NCBI GenBank assembly: GCA_964058805.1
Contig: CAXKVV010000661.1
Span: 1-56,921, forward strand
Direction: 5' to 3'
Length of the DNA: 56,921 nt
Source of the DNA: Schoenoplectus triqueter
Taxonomy: Eukaryota > Streptophyta > Magnoliopsida > Poales > Cyperaceae
The stretch's first letter is position 1, and each line of letters starts with the position of its first letter. Position numbers and translations under genes: made by a program. Below are positions 1-11,486 of this stretch, piece by piece. The notes beneath the pieces were generated by a model that was given only the letters and a program-made list of their open reading frames with translations, was not told where the DNA came from and did not search any database.

Positions 1-893
1 AACAAAAAAAGTAATAACAAGTTTACATATGTGGAAAGGAAGTTCAATAAGAACCTATTGCCACCTCTTCAAACGGGAAATGGGAGTGAAATTTATAACG
101 TATTCAGTAGAAATATGAGTTCTTTAGATCCGCCCTTCAATCAACAAATAAAAAAAGTACAAGATCAATAGAGAAAGATGGATTGTCAAGTAAATACACT
201 AGAAATTTCATTTGTGCAATGGTTTTCTATTGATACTTCAGTCCCAATGTTCTGCTTATAAAAACTGAAATATTGGAGCTCATGCTGATGAAAAGTAGGC
301 AGCTAGGAGAACAGACCAGGAGAAAATCTTTGACAATGTATTATGTAGGAAAAGTATTATGTTAGGGATTGATGTAAAAAGTAAAAAATAATATATTATA
401 AGGGAAATATACACAAGAATAAGTTGCTCATATGTACTTGGCATAGAGCAGGAGCTGCTTCTTTTCTCGGTGCAGCCTCAATTGATGATAGCTGAGTTGC
501 AACAACGAATCAGAATTTGTACAGAAAACACAGGAAAAGAACAAAGCATATAGACAATAAAAGAAAAATTAGAAAGAACATGTAATGTATTGGTCATACC
601 AAAATAAAAAAGAGAAGAAAAGGAAATAACAAACATCCTGTCATTATCGATTGATTATAAATAAGCTGCAGCAGCTATCCACAATCTGTGAAGAAAAATA
701 GTGAAGAAAGTAAAATTATAAAGCATATAGATAGTAGAATGAAAATATGAACTAATATAAGGCCAGATATTACCAGTATTGTACAAAACACTATTTGGAT
801 TCCATGGAAACAGTTCGTGCTGCCAAATCATTCATCGATAACGTAAGGTTTTAGAATTGGTTTCTCGGGTACGAATATACTACAAAAAAATAG
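1..893. other. AT-rich intergenic DNA, no gene recognised
   Basis: No reading frame longer than a chance ORF and no recognisable protein similarity was seen. A somewhat less AT-rich patch at about 440-530 could be a fragment of an exon or repeat on either strand, but nothing identifies it. Confidence 0.5.
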
Positions 894-1203
894 TTTTTGA
901 GGTAGTTTTGGGGTACTGTTAGTGTTTGGGCTCTCAAGAAGACTGATTGATGGCTTCGACCTTGACCGCAGAGAATAGGGGGAATGGGAGAAGGATTGGA
1001 GGGAATATGGGGTTCGAAACAGGAGATCAGATGGGTTTTTGAGGTGTGGCAAGGTACTGTTGGCGTTTAGGAACTTTATGAGACCGATCGAGGGCTTCAA
1101 CCCGATCAAAGACGGAGTCGATTGAGATCGAGGGGGCTGGGAGAGGTGCTTGAAATGTGGAATGGAAGGAGGGAAGGGGGGTTCGAAATGGGAGATCAGA
1201 TCA
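894..1203. repeat. diverged tandem duplication (about 141 and 168 bp)
   Basis: Two adjacent copies, 894-1034 and 1035-1203, share the order: TTTTTGAGGT, GGTACTGTT, GAT(T/C)GA(T/G)GGCTTC, a purine-rich GGGAGA stretch, GGGTTCGAAA and GGAGATCAGAT. On the minus strand an open frame (828-1109) crosses both copies, so each encodes a similar Pro/Ser-rich segment. This follows from the duplication and does not prove a gene. The two copies differ by many substitutions and small indels, so the event is old. Confidence 0.6.
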
Positions 1204-1279
1204 GAACGAAGTTGGGAATTGGTGATTGGAGGTCGGCAGCGATGATGGTGCGATTGGAGTTCGAAGGAGGTAAGTTAAA

Positions 1280-1677
1280 TTTATAGGAGAAGGGGACAGA
1301 GGAGGAGCATGGGCGTGCTTGCGTCCCAAGGTTGGTGACGATGTCACGTGAGAGGATACGCGTAGATTTTGTGAACATTAGATGAAATCTTCGCTCACTG
1401 CTGATTAAGGAAAAATGAGAGATTTTGGGAATATTAATTGTTGTCCATGACGGAGGAGATCTTTCTTGTATGATCCTAATTTTGCTTTTCTAGCTCACTT
1501 TCACGCTTTCCGAGAGGAGAGAGAACAATCTCAAATTTATTACATAAGAAGGGGACAGAGGAGTGCCCCAAGCCATGCCACTTAGCCTCTCTCACTGAGT
1601 GATTGGATATGAGTGAATTTTGTGAACGTTGGATGAAATTTTCATCTTCAATTAAGGAAAGATTTTGGGAATATATT
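1280..1677. repeat. direct duplication, copies about 1280-1435 and 1528-1677
   Basis: Both copies contain AAATTTAT, then GAAGGGGACAGAGGAG, then TTTTGTGAAC(A/G)TT(A/G)GATGAAAT, then ATTAAGGAAA and GAGATTTTGGGAATAT or a close variant, about 245 bp apart. The function is unknown. Together with the duplication just upstream it makes a locally duplicated, GC-richer block that could be an old element or a gene remnant. Confidence 0.55.
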
Positions 1678-1680
1678 TGT

Positions 1681-2575
1681 GAACCTTGCTAAGCTTTTTT
1701 AACACGACAACCAGTTAAAGAGAGCATTCAGGCGTTTTTCATTTGGGATTTTGAAAAGAGAAGAGGTGCTTCGGGGCTTAAGCTAACTATGCTAGAGCAG
1801 CTGAGACTTGTATGAGCTGATGTAGGATTTTGATGGGTTGTGTTCAGATTGTAATAATTTATTAGATTCAAATTTATTAATTAATTAAATATTAAATAAA
1901 AATCAATAACTCAATCTCTATTTTTACTCAATAAAAAATTATCAAAATTTTATATATTAAAATAATAACAATTAAGTCGATGAACAAAGATTTCTTCTAC
2001 GAGACTTTATATTTTGAAATATTTACATAATTTTTTATCATCCACGGTATTAAATATTTTTCTAAATGAAAGTAATTAAATAATTTACGGAATCAAAATT
2101 TAAATTCAAATAAAAATAGATTAACAAAAACTTTATCAAAATATATTATTTTTTAAAATTTAAAGAGGTCAGTTGAGCTGTGGATCTTAATCCGCCTCTG
2201 TAGACATGGGATGGGATCATGGGGCCACTTATATATATCTATTTAACTTCCATTTTGTTTACAGCTGTAGTCTGCAATTTTCTCTCTGATCATTTTTTTA
2301 TTTTAATTTATGTCTCACATACTAAAACTATTAATGTCAAAAACTGATCTTCTTCCAACTTAATCGTAAGTAAAAGGCGCATTTGATTAATCAATTCTCT
2401 GTTGTTATGAAAAAAAATCAATTACAACGGTTGCAAGCTTGATTTACACAGATATTTGGCGTCATTGACAAAATTGTAGAATTCGACAACCGAGAGAACT
2501 GATAACTGCCAACGATGCTTCTTTAGGATTCTTCTGTTGTAAAATATAGAAGTTGGTTGTAACTTATAACCAAAG
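1681..2575. other. AT-rich intergenic DNA
   Basis: No coding signal was seen. A TATATATAT run at about 2231 lies in a mixed-composition patch (2165-2290) that looks vaguely promoter-like, but no gene can be attached to it. Confidence 0.45.
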
Positions 2576-2757
2576 TTTTAAAATGCGGATTTCAATATAT
2601 ACCTACAGGCATAATGCATATGTGGTGTGCGGCCGCATATACGGATTTACACGCGGATCTATATATGCGGTGTATTTTTAATGAATATTCTATGCATATA
2701 TGCATATAGACATTGATGTAGATAATATAATAAACAAATACTTTAGCTCATCACAAG

Positions 2758-2900
2758 TTGGGAGCGGCCTAGTGGTTAAGCATCTGGGCATCATGCCTTG
2801 CTTTCCCAAATTCGACCACGATAAAGGTGAGTTTTGCTTCATTTATTTGAATGCCATTCGATGATTTTTTGTGGCCGAATGGCAGCCTAAGGCTCGTGAC
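2758..2900 (+). mobile_element. tRNA-derived SINE-like fragment
   Basis: The head has a Pol III A-box-like stretch, CCTAGTGGTTAAGC (about 2768-2781), followed about 30 nt later by a B-box-like AAATTCGACCACG (2808-2820). This order and spacing are usual for plant tRNA-derived SINEs. No acceptor-stem complement is visible, so it is not a working tRNA gene. A 9-bp inverted repeat, TGCCATTCG (2852-2860) with CGAATGGCA (2876-2884), lies in the presumed body. No target-site duplication or clear tail was found, so both ends are approximate. Confidence 0.42.
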
Positions 2901-3020
2901 AAAGCGTATGCATGTAAAATTCTGATATTATGAGTTGCACAGGAGACCCAATATTAAATCCGCATATTAAAGGATGCATATCATCCTGGACTCAGGCATT
3001 GAACCGCACATGCATATGCT

Positions 3021-3604
3021 TATAACCATGGCAGCAATATGGTAAAGTTGAATGTATGAAGTTCATTGTTCATATTACAAGTTATAACGCATTGCTGCGT
3101 ATTAGAGATATCAGAAATGTGAGAAGTAATTTAGTTTAATTAGTGCGGATTACAACACATACAGCGAACGAATACCATGATGTATTAGTGAAAAATACAA
3201 GTCAGATTTAGTCGGCACGAGGAGTAAGTCTCAAATGGCAGCAACATTAGTTGCTTACAAATAATACTTTATTACGACCCTTTTTGAAAAAAAAAATCAG
3301 CATAAAAGACCTTTTAGCAAATACATTTTTTATATTGGAGTTGAATGAACATCAGTTTACAAAGGTCTAGCCCGTCTAGACCGTTGATGAAAGTAATCAT
3401 GACTTTGAAAATGTCCCTACAGCTACAATCAAATTAAATTAAAAAAAAAGTTCCAAATTTCGATACAGTTTATCCTCTATCATATTTTACACAAATAAAG
3501 TTGAGTTGACGTCTAATATTTGTTAAAAAGTAAAATTAATAACGAGTTGGATATCTCAAGCACTGCCCACTGCCAGTGTTATGGGTATTCATAAAACAAA
3601 TCAT
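3021..3604. other. AT-rich intergenic DNA
   Basis: No gene, RNA or clear repeat was recognised between the SINE-like region and the first transposon-like element. Confidence 0.45.
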
Positions 3605-3613
3605 ATTGAACTA

Positions 3614-4104
3614 GTGTTTTAAAAAATTCAAAGCGGGTCAGATATGATCCGCTGTACCCGTGACCGTGATCCGACCCGTGATCCGTTAGAACCGACGGAT
3701 CTAGTATAGGCGTGGGCAAAAAAATCCGTGCTAGACCTGATCCGACCCGACCCGGTAAACAAGAAAAAATTCAAAAAAATTGAAAAAAATAAAAAAATGC
3801 GATAAAATTAAAAAAATTATCATAAATATAAATAGTTATATATTTTTAATATTTTTAATAATTATTTTTGAACTTATTTATTTGAATTTTATTGGGTTAT
3901 TTTTTGAATTTTGGAAAAAAAACCACCGACCCAACCCGTCCCGCTCCGCCGACCCAACCCATCCCGCTCCGCCGACCCGTCCGACCCAACGGGTCTAAAA
4001 CGGATTGCGGTCAAACCCCCCAAAATGAATCCGTGAAAATCCGTTGACCCGTCCCGTCAAAATCCACCGAACCGTGCAAACCCGTCCCATTTTTAATACA
4101 CTAC
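3614..4104. mobile_element. short non-autonomous TIR transposon-like element (copy 1)
   Basis: The left end reads GTGTTTTAAAAAATTC. The reverse complement of the right end reads GTAGTGTATTAAAAATGGGA, giving an imperfect terminal inverted repeat. It is flanked by a candidate 9-bp target duplication with one mismatch: ATTGAACTA (3605-3613) and ATCGAACTA (4105-4113). Both subterminal zones are packed with GACCCG/GATCCG-type words (3640-3760 and 3925-4090), and the AT-rich centre has no transposase. A 9-bp duplication would suit a Mutator-like element, but an 8-bp hAT-type reading is not excluded. The left terminus could also include the overlapping CTA. Confidence 0.45.
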
Positions 4105-4113
4105 ATCGAACTA

Positions 4114-5552
4114 TTAGATTTCACAAATATGTTCCACATTATAAAAAGTTAATAATATCTAATGCCCGATTATTATTGTTCACAAAGTGCGCTATGTTAT
4201 CAGTTTTCTCCACCTAAAACTTGAAAAAAATATTACACATACGTTGCTTGCACATTGTTATCAAGACTAAAATTTTTTGTGTGGGCCCTGAAAATCATTT
4301 ATTTTGACAATTTTTGAATAAATTCATAAAAAATCTTACAAGTGAGAATTTTTTATAACACACGTTCTTAAACTCATAGACCGATTGTGTTCAATTTTTA
4401 AGCAAGTTAAGTATTATTTGATACTCCAACAAAGATGTTCAAAATTATATAACAATTATAAAAGTTTAAATTTATTGTTTTAACCAATGAAATTTGAATT
4501 AAATAAAAACTGAAACACAACTAGTCTACATGTTCAAGAATATGTTGTATTTTTTTTTATAAATTTAAATAAAATTTATTGTGAACCGTTGTCGAATTTT
4601 TTTTTATTATTTGATACCACCCTAATTGTTATCCGGGTGCTAGTCAAAATAATGTAAGATCATCCTCTAATCATCTTTCTCATGTATGTCTGGACCTTTC
4701 AGAATTTTATCAGTTGATTACCATTTACCAATAATAAGTAATGCTGAATTAACTTTATTAAATAAATATTTTTAGAAAATTTAATTATTATTGGTAATTT
4801 TATATTTAGAAAAAAAATAATAGTGGCTTTTTGTGGCCAATTCTGAATAGATGACATTTGTATGTTCTCACCGTAGTGAATTAATTATATTACTTACGTA
4901 CTTTGATATAAAATTATGAAAAAGCTATAGGCTCAAGAGGTCTGTCTGTGTTTGGATCCCATGTCTATATGGCCATATTATCTCTTTGTGTGGATGTGGT
5001 ATATATAATTTGAAGCTTCTCTCTTTCATCTTTAGAGATTAAGACGACAATTGTAATTGATTGTAACAATAAATCAAGATAATTGGAATATAAAATTGTC
5101 TCTTTATTTTTCTCAAGAGTACAACAGTACCATATAGTTTGTGAGTGTTCAGAAATTGTATATACACCAGATATGAAATCGAACAGTTTATATTAGCAAA
5201 AAGACTAAGAGGCCGTGTATGAATTGATAACTTAGCAATGCTCCTCTCTTACTAAGTTCTCTGATTTATAACCAGTGGAACATTTTTTATAAGGGGCCGA
5301 ATATTAATGCAACGGACTATTGATGATGCGTTCATCACTGAAAAAAGTCAAATCAGTATCATTAAATAAAGCTATTAATTATTATTGCTTGAATCTCAAA
5401 GCACTTAAAAATTTAATGTCTATTAAAATTTCTAACATAAATAAAAATAACTAAGAATATTTTTTACGTACTGGCTTCTTAATCATGAGTTTACATCCAA
5501 TTTTTTGATATATTTTTTCATTTCAGTATAATTATGAGTGCTCTACGACCTC
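4114..5552. other. AT-rich intergenic DNA with an old dispersed repeat (about 4255-4500)
   Basis: No gene was seen. The stretch at about 4295-4500 resembles the one at about 9270-9480: both run through TTATTTT.ACAAT, a TTCTTAAACT.ATAGA block and a TTTGATA block in the same order, so they look like diverged copies of one dispersed repeat. The rest is unassigned. Confidence 0.35.
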
Positions 5553-5664
5553 TTTTTTTATTTATAAAAATAACTGAAAGGACCAAAATAAAAATTTAGT
5601 TCCTAAGAGAAATTATTATTTTTTATTTATAAAAAATAAAGGACCGAGATAAAAATTTAGTCCT
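5553..5664. repeat. imperfect tandem duplication, two copies of about 50 bp
   Basis: Both copies read TTTTATTTATAAAAA, a short spacer, AAAGGACC, then ATAAAAATTTAGT and CCT. They occupy about 5553-5604 and 5616-5664. Confidence 0.55.
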
Positions 5665-5870
5665 CCGAATCAGTTGGAAAAAAGTTGTACATGCTAAATT
5701 CTGATAAAAAAATAAATACTTTTCTACAAAAAACGTTGTTGTTGCGTTTATAAACATGAGAAATTAATCATTTCCAAAAAGAACTTTTGGTGTGACAAGT
5801 TGAAAAAGACCAGGCCACCCGCCAACTTAAGCTTGTATTTTGGTAATTCCAGGACGCAAAAAACATAGTC

Positions 5871-5898
5871 CATAGGCCATAGGCCATAGGCCATAGGC
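5871..5898. repeat. 7-bp microsatellite (CATAGGC)x4
   Basis: Four perfect head-to-tail copies of CATAGGC. The unit is not the plant telomere heptamer. Confidence 0.85.
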
Positions 5899-6088
5899 TG
5901 TAGGTAGATCCGATGTATGTCTTACTGAAAACAAACTCCTCTCTGGCTCTACCAATATACCATTTCGGATTCGGTTGATTTTGTTGGGGTTGGTGAGAAG
6001 CGAAATGAAAACTGAAAGCGCCTTTGCCTGTCCGCGTTCTTACTTTTTCGCTTTCTCACGAGTTGGATGATCACATGTAGATGTAGAC

Positions 6089-8662
6089 ATAGTATATTAA
6101 AAATGGGACGCGTTAGTGTGGTTTGATTCGAACTCAGCCGGTTTAACAAGTTAGAACGGATTGATGTATTCCATAAGTCGAATTAATATGGATTAGTTTT
6201 TAAGAAGTTAGCCGTGATCTGTTTTAGGATCGTGAATCTGACCGGTAAATGATGCGGATCGAATTAAAAGGGGAGCTTGATCTGATCGGGGCAAGAAAAT
6301 CGGCATTTTTTTATTTTTAAAAGGACAAATTAACTCAAATAATTTCAAATAAATTTTAAAAGTTTTAAGAAATTCAGAAAATCATAAAAAATGTCCAAAT
6401 AACCTAAATATATTTAACTATTAACATACTTTAACAATTAAGATTTTAAATTTTTTTGGTTTTTTTAATAAGTCAAATAAACTCACTCAAAATTTAAATA
6501 AAATGTTAAAAAATGAAAGAAAATGATATAACTTGAAATAAAATGACAAAATAATTATATAATTAAAATAAAATGTTATATTTTTTTAGTTTTTATAATC
6601 AAATAAACTGACTAAAAATTTAAATAAATCGTTAAAATTTCAAATAAAATGGTTAAAATAAAATTATCTTTCTTCTTTATTATGGGTTTGAGATCGGCTA
6701 TGTAAAATAACATACAGCGGATAGAAATGTTATTAGAAATAAAAAATATTAAGAATAGACTAAAATAAATTAGAAGAGTTAGATAGCGTTGTATTGGTTG
6801 TTGCATCATTGTTGTACTGGAACTTGAGAGATTATAAGAATATGAAGTAGAACCTTGTCCAACACTAAATGAAGCGATTTGCGATTAATAATTAAGGTCT
6901 GGACTCTAGAGGCATTTGATATGATGATGATGAGTTATGATTTGGTGACGGGTAATATTTTTATATTCTGTTTTTGGAATGTGAGGATTTTGTTCATAGT
7001 ATGGTTGTGGATGGTTAGAATTTTATGATATATAATTTTGTTCATTTAATAGGTATTCAACATTATGCTGATGTTATTTATTCCACATACGAGCAATTGA
7101 GAGATGTCATTTGATATTGTTAAAGAAAACATAACATTCAAAAAAAGAACGTTATTAAAAAATGAAGAATGTACAGATAATAAAAAAACGTGGCATGTAC
7201 CAAGAAAAAAGAATCTAATTTAAACTACATCAAAAAGCATTACATAAAAAGAATATTGCAATTAATAAAAAAAAATCTATTTTATTCTACAAACTAATTG
7301 AAAAAAATACAACACTCTTTTAAAAGAGACTAATAATGTAACATAAAAGAAATAATGAATCTAATTAAAATAAACTAATTATAAAAAAATAAGAACGTAA
7401 CATAAACTAATTAATGATACTAATGATAGAAAATAAAGAATATTACATAAACTAATTAATAAACTAATGATAAAAAATAAAAAATATAACATAAATTAAT
7501 TAATAAAACAAATGATAAAAAAATAAAGAATGTAACATGGGAAATAAATAACAATTGTTCTACAATCTAATTGAAAAAGTTATAACATAAAAGATAAACT
7601 AAATTTTATTGTACAATCTAAACAAAAAAAATATTCTACAATCTAATTTGAAAACTGTTTTGAATGAGACCTCTCGCTGCTCCAGATCCTTCTTCTTTAC
7701 CTTCATCCCTCCCATACTATCTCCATAGAGAAACTTCTCAAGATTGAACACTCGACAGTTAATTCGTAGCTTCCTCATAGGAATGGATTCCCTTTGGGAT
7801 TGCTGCTTCGACTGCGCTACCTTCCGGCCACCCTGACTCATTTTCCTTTTGCACCAACCTTGGTTTATATACCATTGGCAGATTCAAGTTGATTGGTATA
7901 TTTTATCATTTATCAATTAAAAAATGTAACTTAAACTAATTAAAAAACAATCTAAAGAAACTAATTGCAAAAAATAATGAATCTAATTAAACTACAACTA
8001 AAATAACACTAATTGAAAGTTATAACTAATTAAAAAACCTTCAAAATGCAACACCATTCTTTTTTTGTCGGAACGGAGACAAGAGATGACGAAAATTGCA
8101 ACACCATTTTTTTGCGCTTAACTTATCCTTGAATGATGATAATATATAATTAACAATACTAATTTTCTTTTATTTGGAATTAAAATTTGAGAATTTGACA
8201 ATATTTAATCAATTGAGAAATATATGAATATGAGAATTGAGAAGATAAAGAGTTTGAGTTTAGTGTGAGAATTTGAGATGAAATGAGTTCATATTTATTG
8301 AGAAAATTTCGATAGGGGTTTTTGTATTTTTTTCAGAATTTTTTTTGAATTAAAATTGAAAAGTAACTATTTTTTAATCAAACTGAGTTTCCCGGGTATT
8401 AATGAATTTCCCGGTTTATTCCTGGGTTACTCGGCCAGGTTATAGGGGTTGAGTATATCCGATATGGGGGTTTTGTCGGGTTTCATAGGTTTTTTATCAG
8501 GTATGGTGGCTTTTTTGAATTTTAACGGGTTAAACTATTTTTTTAATTGGGTTTCAAGGGTTTTTTTAGACGAATTGGCTGGGTTTGGGCGGGTTAGCTA
8601 GATTGGTGTGGATCGGGTTGGGTCTCGATGGTCCAGGTTTACCTTTTTTTTTGAAACACTAC
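6089..8662. mobile_element. larger TIR transposon-like element sharing termini with the 3.6-kb copy
   Basis: The left end, ATAGTATATTAAAAATGGGA, nearly matches the reversed right end of the 3,614-4,104 element. The right end, TTTGAAACACTAC, is the reverse complement of GTAGTGTTTCAAA, the same terminus again. As in copy 1, the zones next to the ends are rich in words such as GGGTTGGGTC and GATCGG (6120-6300 and 8390-8640). The interior is AT-rich and holds a short tandem array plus an 80-codon minus-strand ORF (7599-7841) that I do not recognise. No target-site duplication was found and no transposase is visible. It may be a decayed relative of copy 1, or two separate fragments. Confidence 0.35.
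7383..7540. repeat. AT-rich tandem repeat, about 42-46 bp unit, about 3.5 copies
   Basis: The unit runs AAAAAATAA(A)GAA..TAACAT, then AAACTAATTAAT, then ACTAATGAT, repeated with small changes. It lies inside the transposon-like element at 6089-8662. Confidence 0.6.
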
Positions 8663-10084
8663 GGTCGTGACTCATGGTTGACTCATAAGTCAGTCGGTCC
8701 CCTGAATTAGCACAGTTTTACTTTCGGATTGGATGGAACGGATCGCGAGGTTAGATTTGGCGGGTCAGATAAATATAAAATACTATCTATGGTACATGTG
8801 CGTATTGTGTGTGCCAATTCTGAGAAATAGCAAAGTTTGAACCCGAAACATTCCAGCTATATATGCTTATTCACAACCTTGAGATGTGATTGAGATTCGT
8901 GTAGAGCTAATATCTAATGATACAGATCTTGCAAATATGTTTGACTATAAATTTTCTGAGAATCACCAGAATGTTCTTTAGTGTAATAAGATGAATAAGC
9001 TCCAATATAAAGGTTGACGGTAAAAAAACTATAATGAATGGACCTCGCTTTGTTACTTGCATATTCTAAAATTCTTCAGATTAGAATTTAGCAGAGTATC
9101 AAATTTAATTTACTATTTTTATTTTTTAATTTAGCCCATTCCTCAGATTGGTTGTATATTCCAAAATTGAAGAATTAAAGAAAACCCATAAATTATGTTC
9201 TATGAAAAAGAAACTTTATTTAATACACAAATAAGTTGCTCCACTAATTATAACTAGGGTGACGTCTGTCGAAACTATTTATTTTCACAATCTTCACAAT
9301 GAATTTAAAAATAGTTTCTTAAAAAAATAAAAATAAAAAGTATAAATGATTTTGGAAAAATATTCTTAAACTTATAGATTAATTGAATTTTACGTTTCGT
9401 ACAATTTGAATGTGATTTGATATTAATCGAATTTTATTAAATCAAGTTATTATAATTGTCATATAATATTTTTTTCTCAAAAAAACTGCCAAACAATTTT
9501 AGTTTTGTTGAATGAACTATAAGAAAAGGATTTCATGTTATGAGTTTCGATTTTGAAAGTGCTACTTTAGAGACCAAACAATGTCAATCTAACTGTCTTG
9601 CGGCCTGGTATAGTGAAATATAAACAATGGTGTAATTGAAGTGCCAACTTATGGTTAATGACTATTTACAAATCAAAAAAATTAATGGTCCTGCTGATAT
9701 GTAGAAAGAATGTTGTCTGAATCATGTCGGTTTAGTAAGGATGGGAGTAATACACATAGGGAGTCGTCTGAATCTCAAGTATAAGGCATCACGGCATTAA
9801 AATGTTGACCTTGATTGGAGTTAGAATTTGGTGGAAAAAATGAGACATGGGCCAGAGGAGGAACTAGGCCTGGTTGCGGGTCCAAAAGTACAGGTGAGGC
9901 GCGGTGGAGGGAGAAGGTGATAGATCATGGGAGTTAAAATAGACAGAAAAGAATACGAAGGATAAGTTCGTACCAAAATGATTTATGTTTTGTGAAAGAA
10001 GAGCTAACCAAGAATTGCTCTTGTTGAAGCTGCCCACGCCTTTATTTGACGAGCTCAAAGGGCGAGAAACTTATAGACTTACAG
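8663..10084. other. intergenic DNA, partly repeat-derived
   Basis: 8690-8780 has more GGATCG/GGGTCAG words like the subterminal parts of the two TIR-like elements and may be a third fragment. About 9270-9480 is the second copy of the dispersed repeat seen near 4.3 kb. 9840-10060 is GC-richer but has no recognisable coding content. Confidence 0.4.
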
Positions 10085-10830
10085 ATACTAGTTTACAATC
10101 ATAAGTCAATTGAAAGTGTTTTTTTTAGGGTAAAAACTCGTAGGCAGTCGACTGAAAGAGCTTGCTTGACCTTTCTCGATGCGGGGTGACTCATCTACTG
10201 ACTAAGTAGGGATCAATGAGAAAAAGAAAAGGTACATTGACGGTCTTCATAAGTTGTCTCCCATAAGAATCAAATGAAAGGATATACTTTAGTAGCGAGC
10301 TGGAATCGAACCAGCACTTTATTTTAGCAAAGAAGGCCATCTCTTCGCTACTTTTGGTGACCCGATTCACCACACAAGTGGCTATGTCTGAGGAAGTCGT
10401 CTAATTAGAATCCTCCGTGGGACAACTCCTTCCTACCCGACCTTTCAAGAGTATTAATACTTTCAGATACAATTGTACGAGCCGAGCTGAAAGTTGGTCT
10501 ACCGAGGAGAAATCAAGCGCACCCCAAACTTTCCACACTTAGCAAGGTACTCAAGCATCAGCTGAGTACCTTTATTTAGTGGGAAACAGCCAAACGGGTA
10601 ATAGATACTGAGGCTACAGATCAATATTCCGAAAGATTCTTTTCTAAATATTTTTTTGTCAATTAAAAGAAGGACAAGGCCCGGAGTAAATAGACTTTTT
10701 ACGAAAGGAAGTGAGTTGGCCTGGAAAAAGCTATTCTGTAACACAGTCAAAGGATAAATAGATACTTACTACTTGCCAAGAGGATCAGGATCATTGTATC
10801 TCAGCCCCCGCCCAGGCTTTAGGTGGTGAG
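10085..10830. other. possible nuclear insertion of mitochondrial DNA (NUMT-like block)
   Basis: Composition and word use change abruptly from the AT-rich surroundings to balanced, non-repetitive sequence of the kind seen in plant mitochondrial intergenic DNA. The block contains a tRNA-like structure (10291-10352). No mitochondrial protein gene was recognised in six frames. The call rests on texture and on the tRNA-like element, so it is an inference, and the ends are approximate. Confidence 0.35.
10291..10352 (-). ncRNA. tRNA-like element (acceptor stem plus T-arm), t-element-like
   Basis: On the minus strand AGTAGCGA (10352-10345) pairs over 8 bp with TCGCTACT (10298-10291). Directly inside the 3' strand lies a perfect T-arm: a 5-bp stem GCTGG/CCAGC (10315-10299 read on the minus strand) around the loop TTCGATT. 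Only 29 nt separate the 5' acceptor strand from the T-arm, against roughly 40 in a normal tRNA, so the D and anticodon arms cannot both be complete. No CCA is encoded. Plant mitochondria are known to use such truncated tRNA-like t-elements as RNase P/Z processing signals at mRNA ends. Assigning this one to that class is inference. Confidence 0.45.
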
Positions 10831-11426
10831 TGAGATTCCTGGTGTGGATGGAGCTCTTCACCACCTCTCATATCTGGAAAAATAATTTAGAAAATTATGT
10901 CCATTTTATAATTTTTATTTATACTAGAAACAGAAATAGCGAAATTAATAATGTTAAGTTTGGATTTTTTTTCTTCTTAGGGGTTAGAAAATTATTACAC
11001 TGCAATCTGATTAGTTAAATATTTTATTTGAGTTGGTTTGTGAAGCCTATAAGGTGTTGTGTCTCAGTATCCAGAAGTTGCTTTACCTTGTTTTAATTGA
11101 ATAAAAAAATTGACAACAAAAAAAACTATCTCTTACTTTTTCCAAATTCCAATTATAATATTTCAAATCCACGTATTAAAATATCAACATAGCCACAATT
11201 TAAAAAAAATACACAGAGGCACCCAACCCCAGAATGCAAGCAACATTTGAGGCTGGGTTTTATAGGAAAAATGAAGTAGCACAAGGGGAATATATGAGTT
11301 GCTTAGCTTCTTTCAGTGCATAGCAAAAGTTGCGTGGGTAACAATTCTAATTTCTCAAGGGGGAGATACTCTATTGGACTAAATCCAACGATTATAGCTC
11401 GTTTTGGTAAGCTGTGATATGCCTAT
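10831..11426. other. AT-rich intergenic DNA
   Basis: Nothing recognisable as a gene or RNA was seen. The short plus-strand ORF at 10830-11018 has no coding signature. Confidence 0.4.
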
Positions 11427-11486
11427 AAGCTAGGGGATCCCTATGGATCTGCCTTAAAGCTATGGGAGCCACATGGACCTGCCTTA
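11427..11486. repeat. 30-bp tandem duplication
   Basis: Copies 11427-11456 and 11457-11486 both start AAGCTA and end GCCTTA, with six differences between them. Confidence 0.7.

Noticed and set aside
828..1378. Minus-strand gene from the two ORFs
   Set aside because: Both are short, low-complexity Ser/Pro-rich and cross tandem duplications. No splice or domain evidence links them.
2760..2830. Functional tRNA gene
   Set aside because: Box-like motifs are present, but no acceptor stem closes and the B-box deviates (ATTCGACCA). A SINE head is the better reading.
5871..5898. Interstitial telomere repeat
   Set aside because: The 7-bp unit CATAGGC is not TTTAGGG or its complement.
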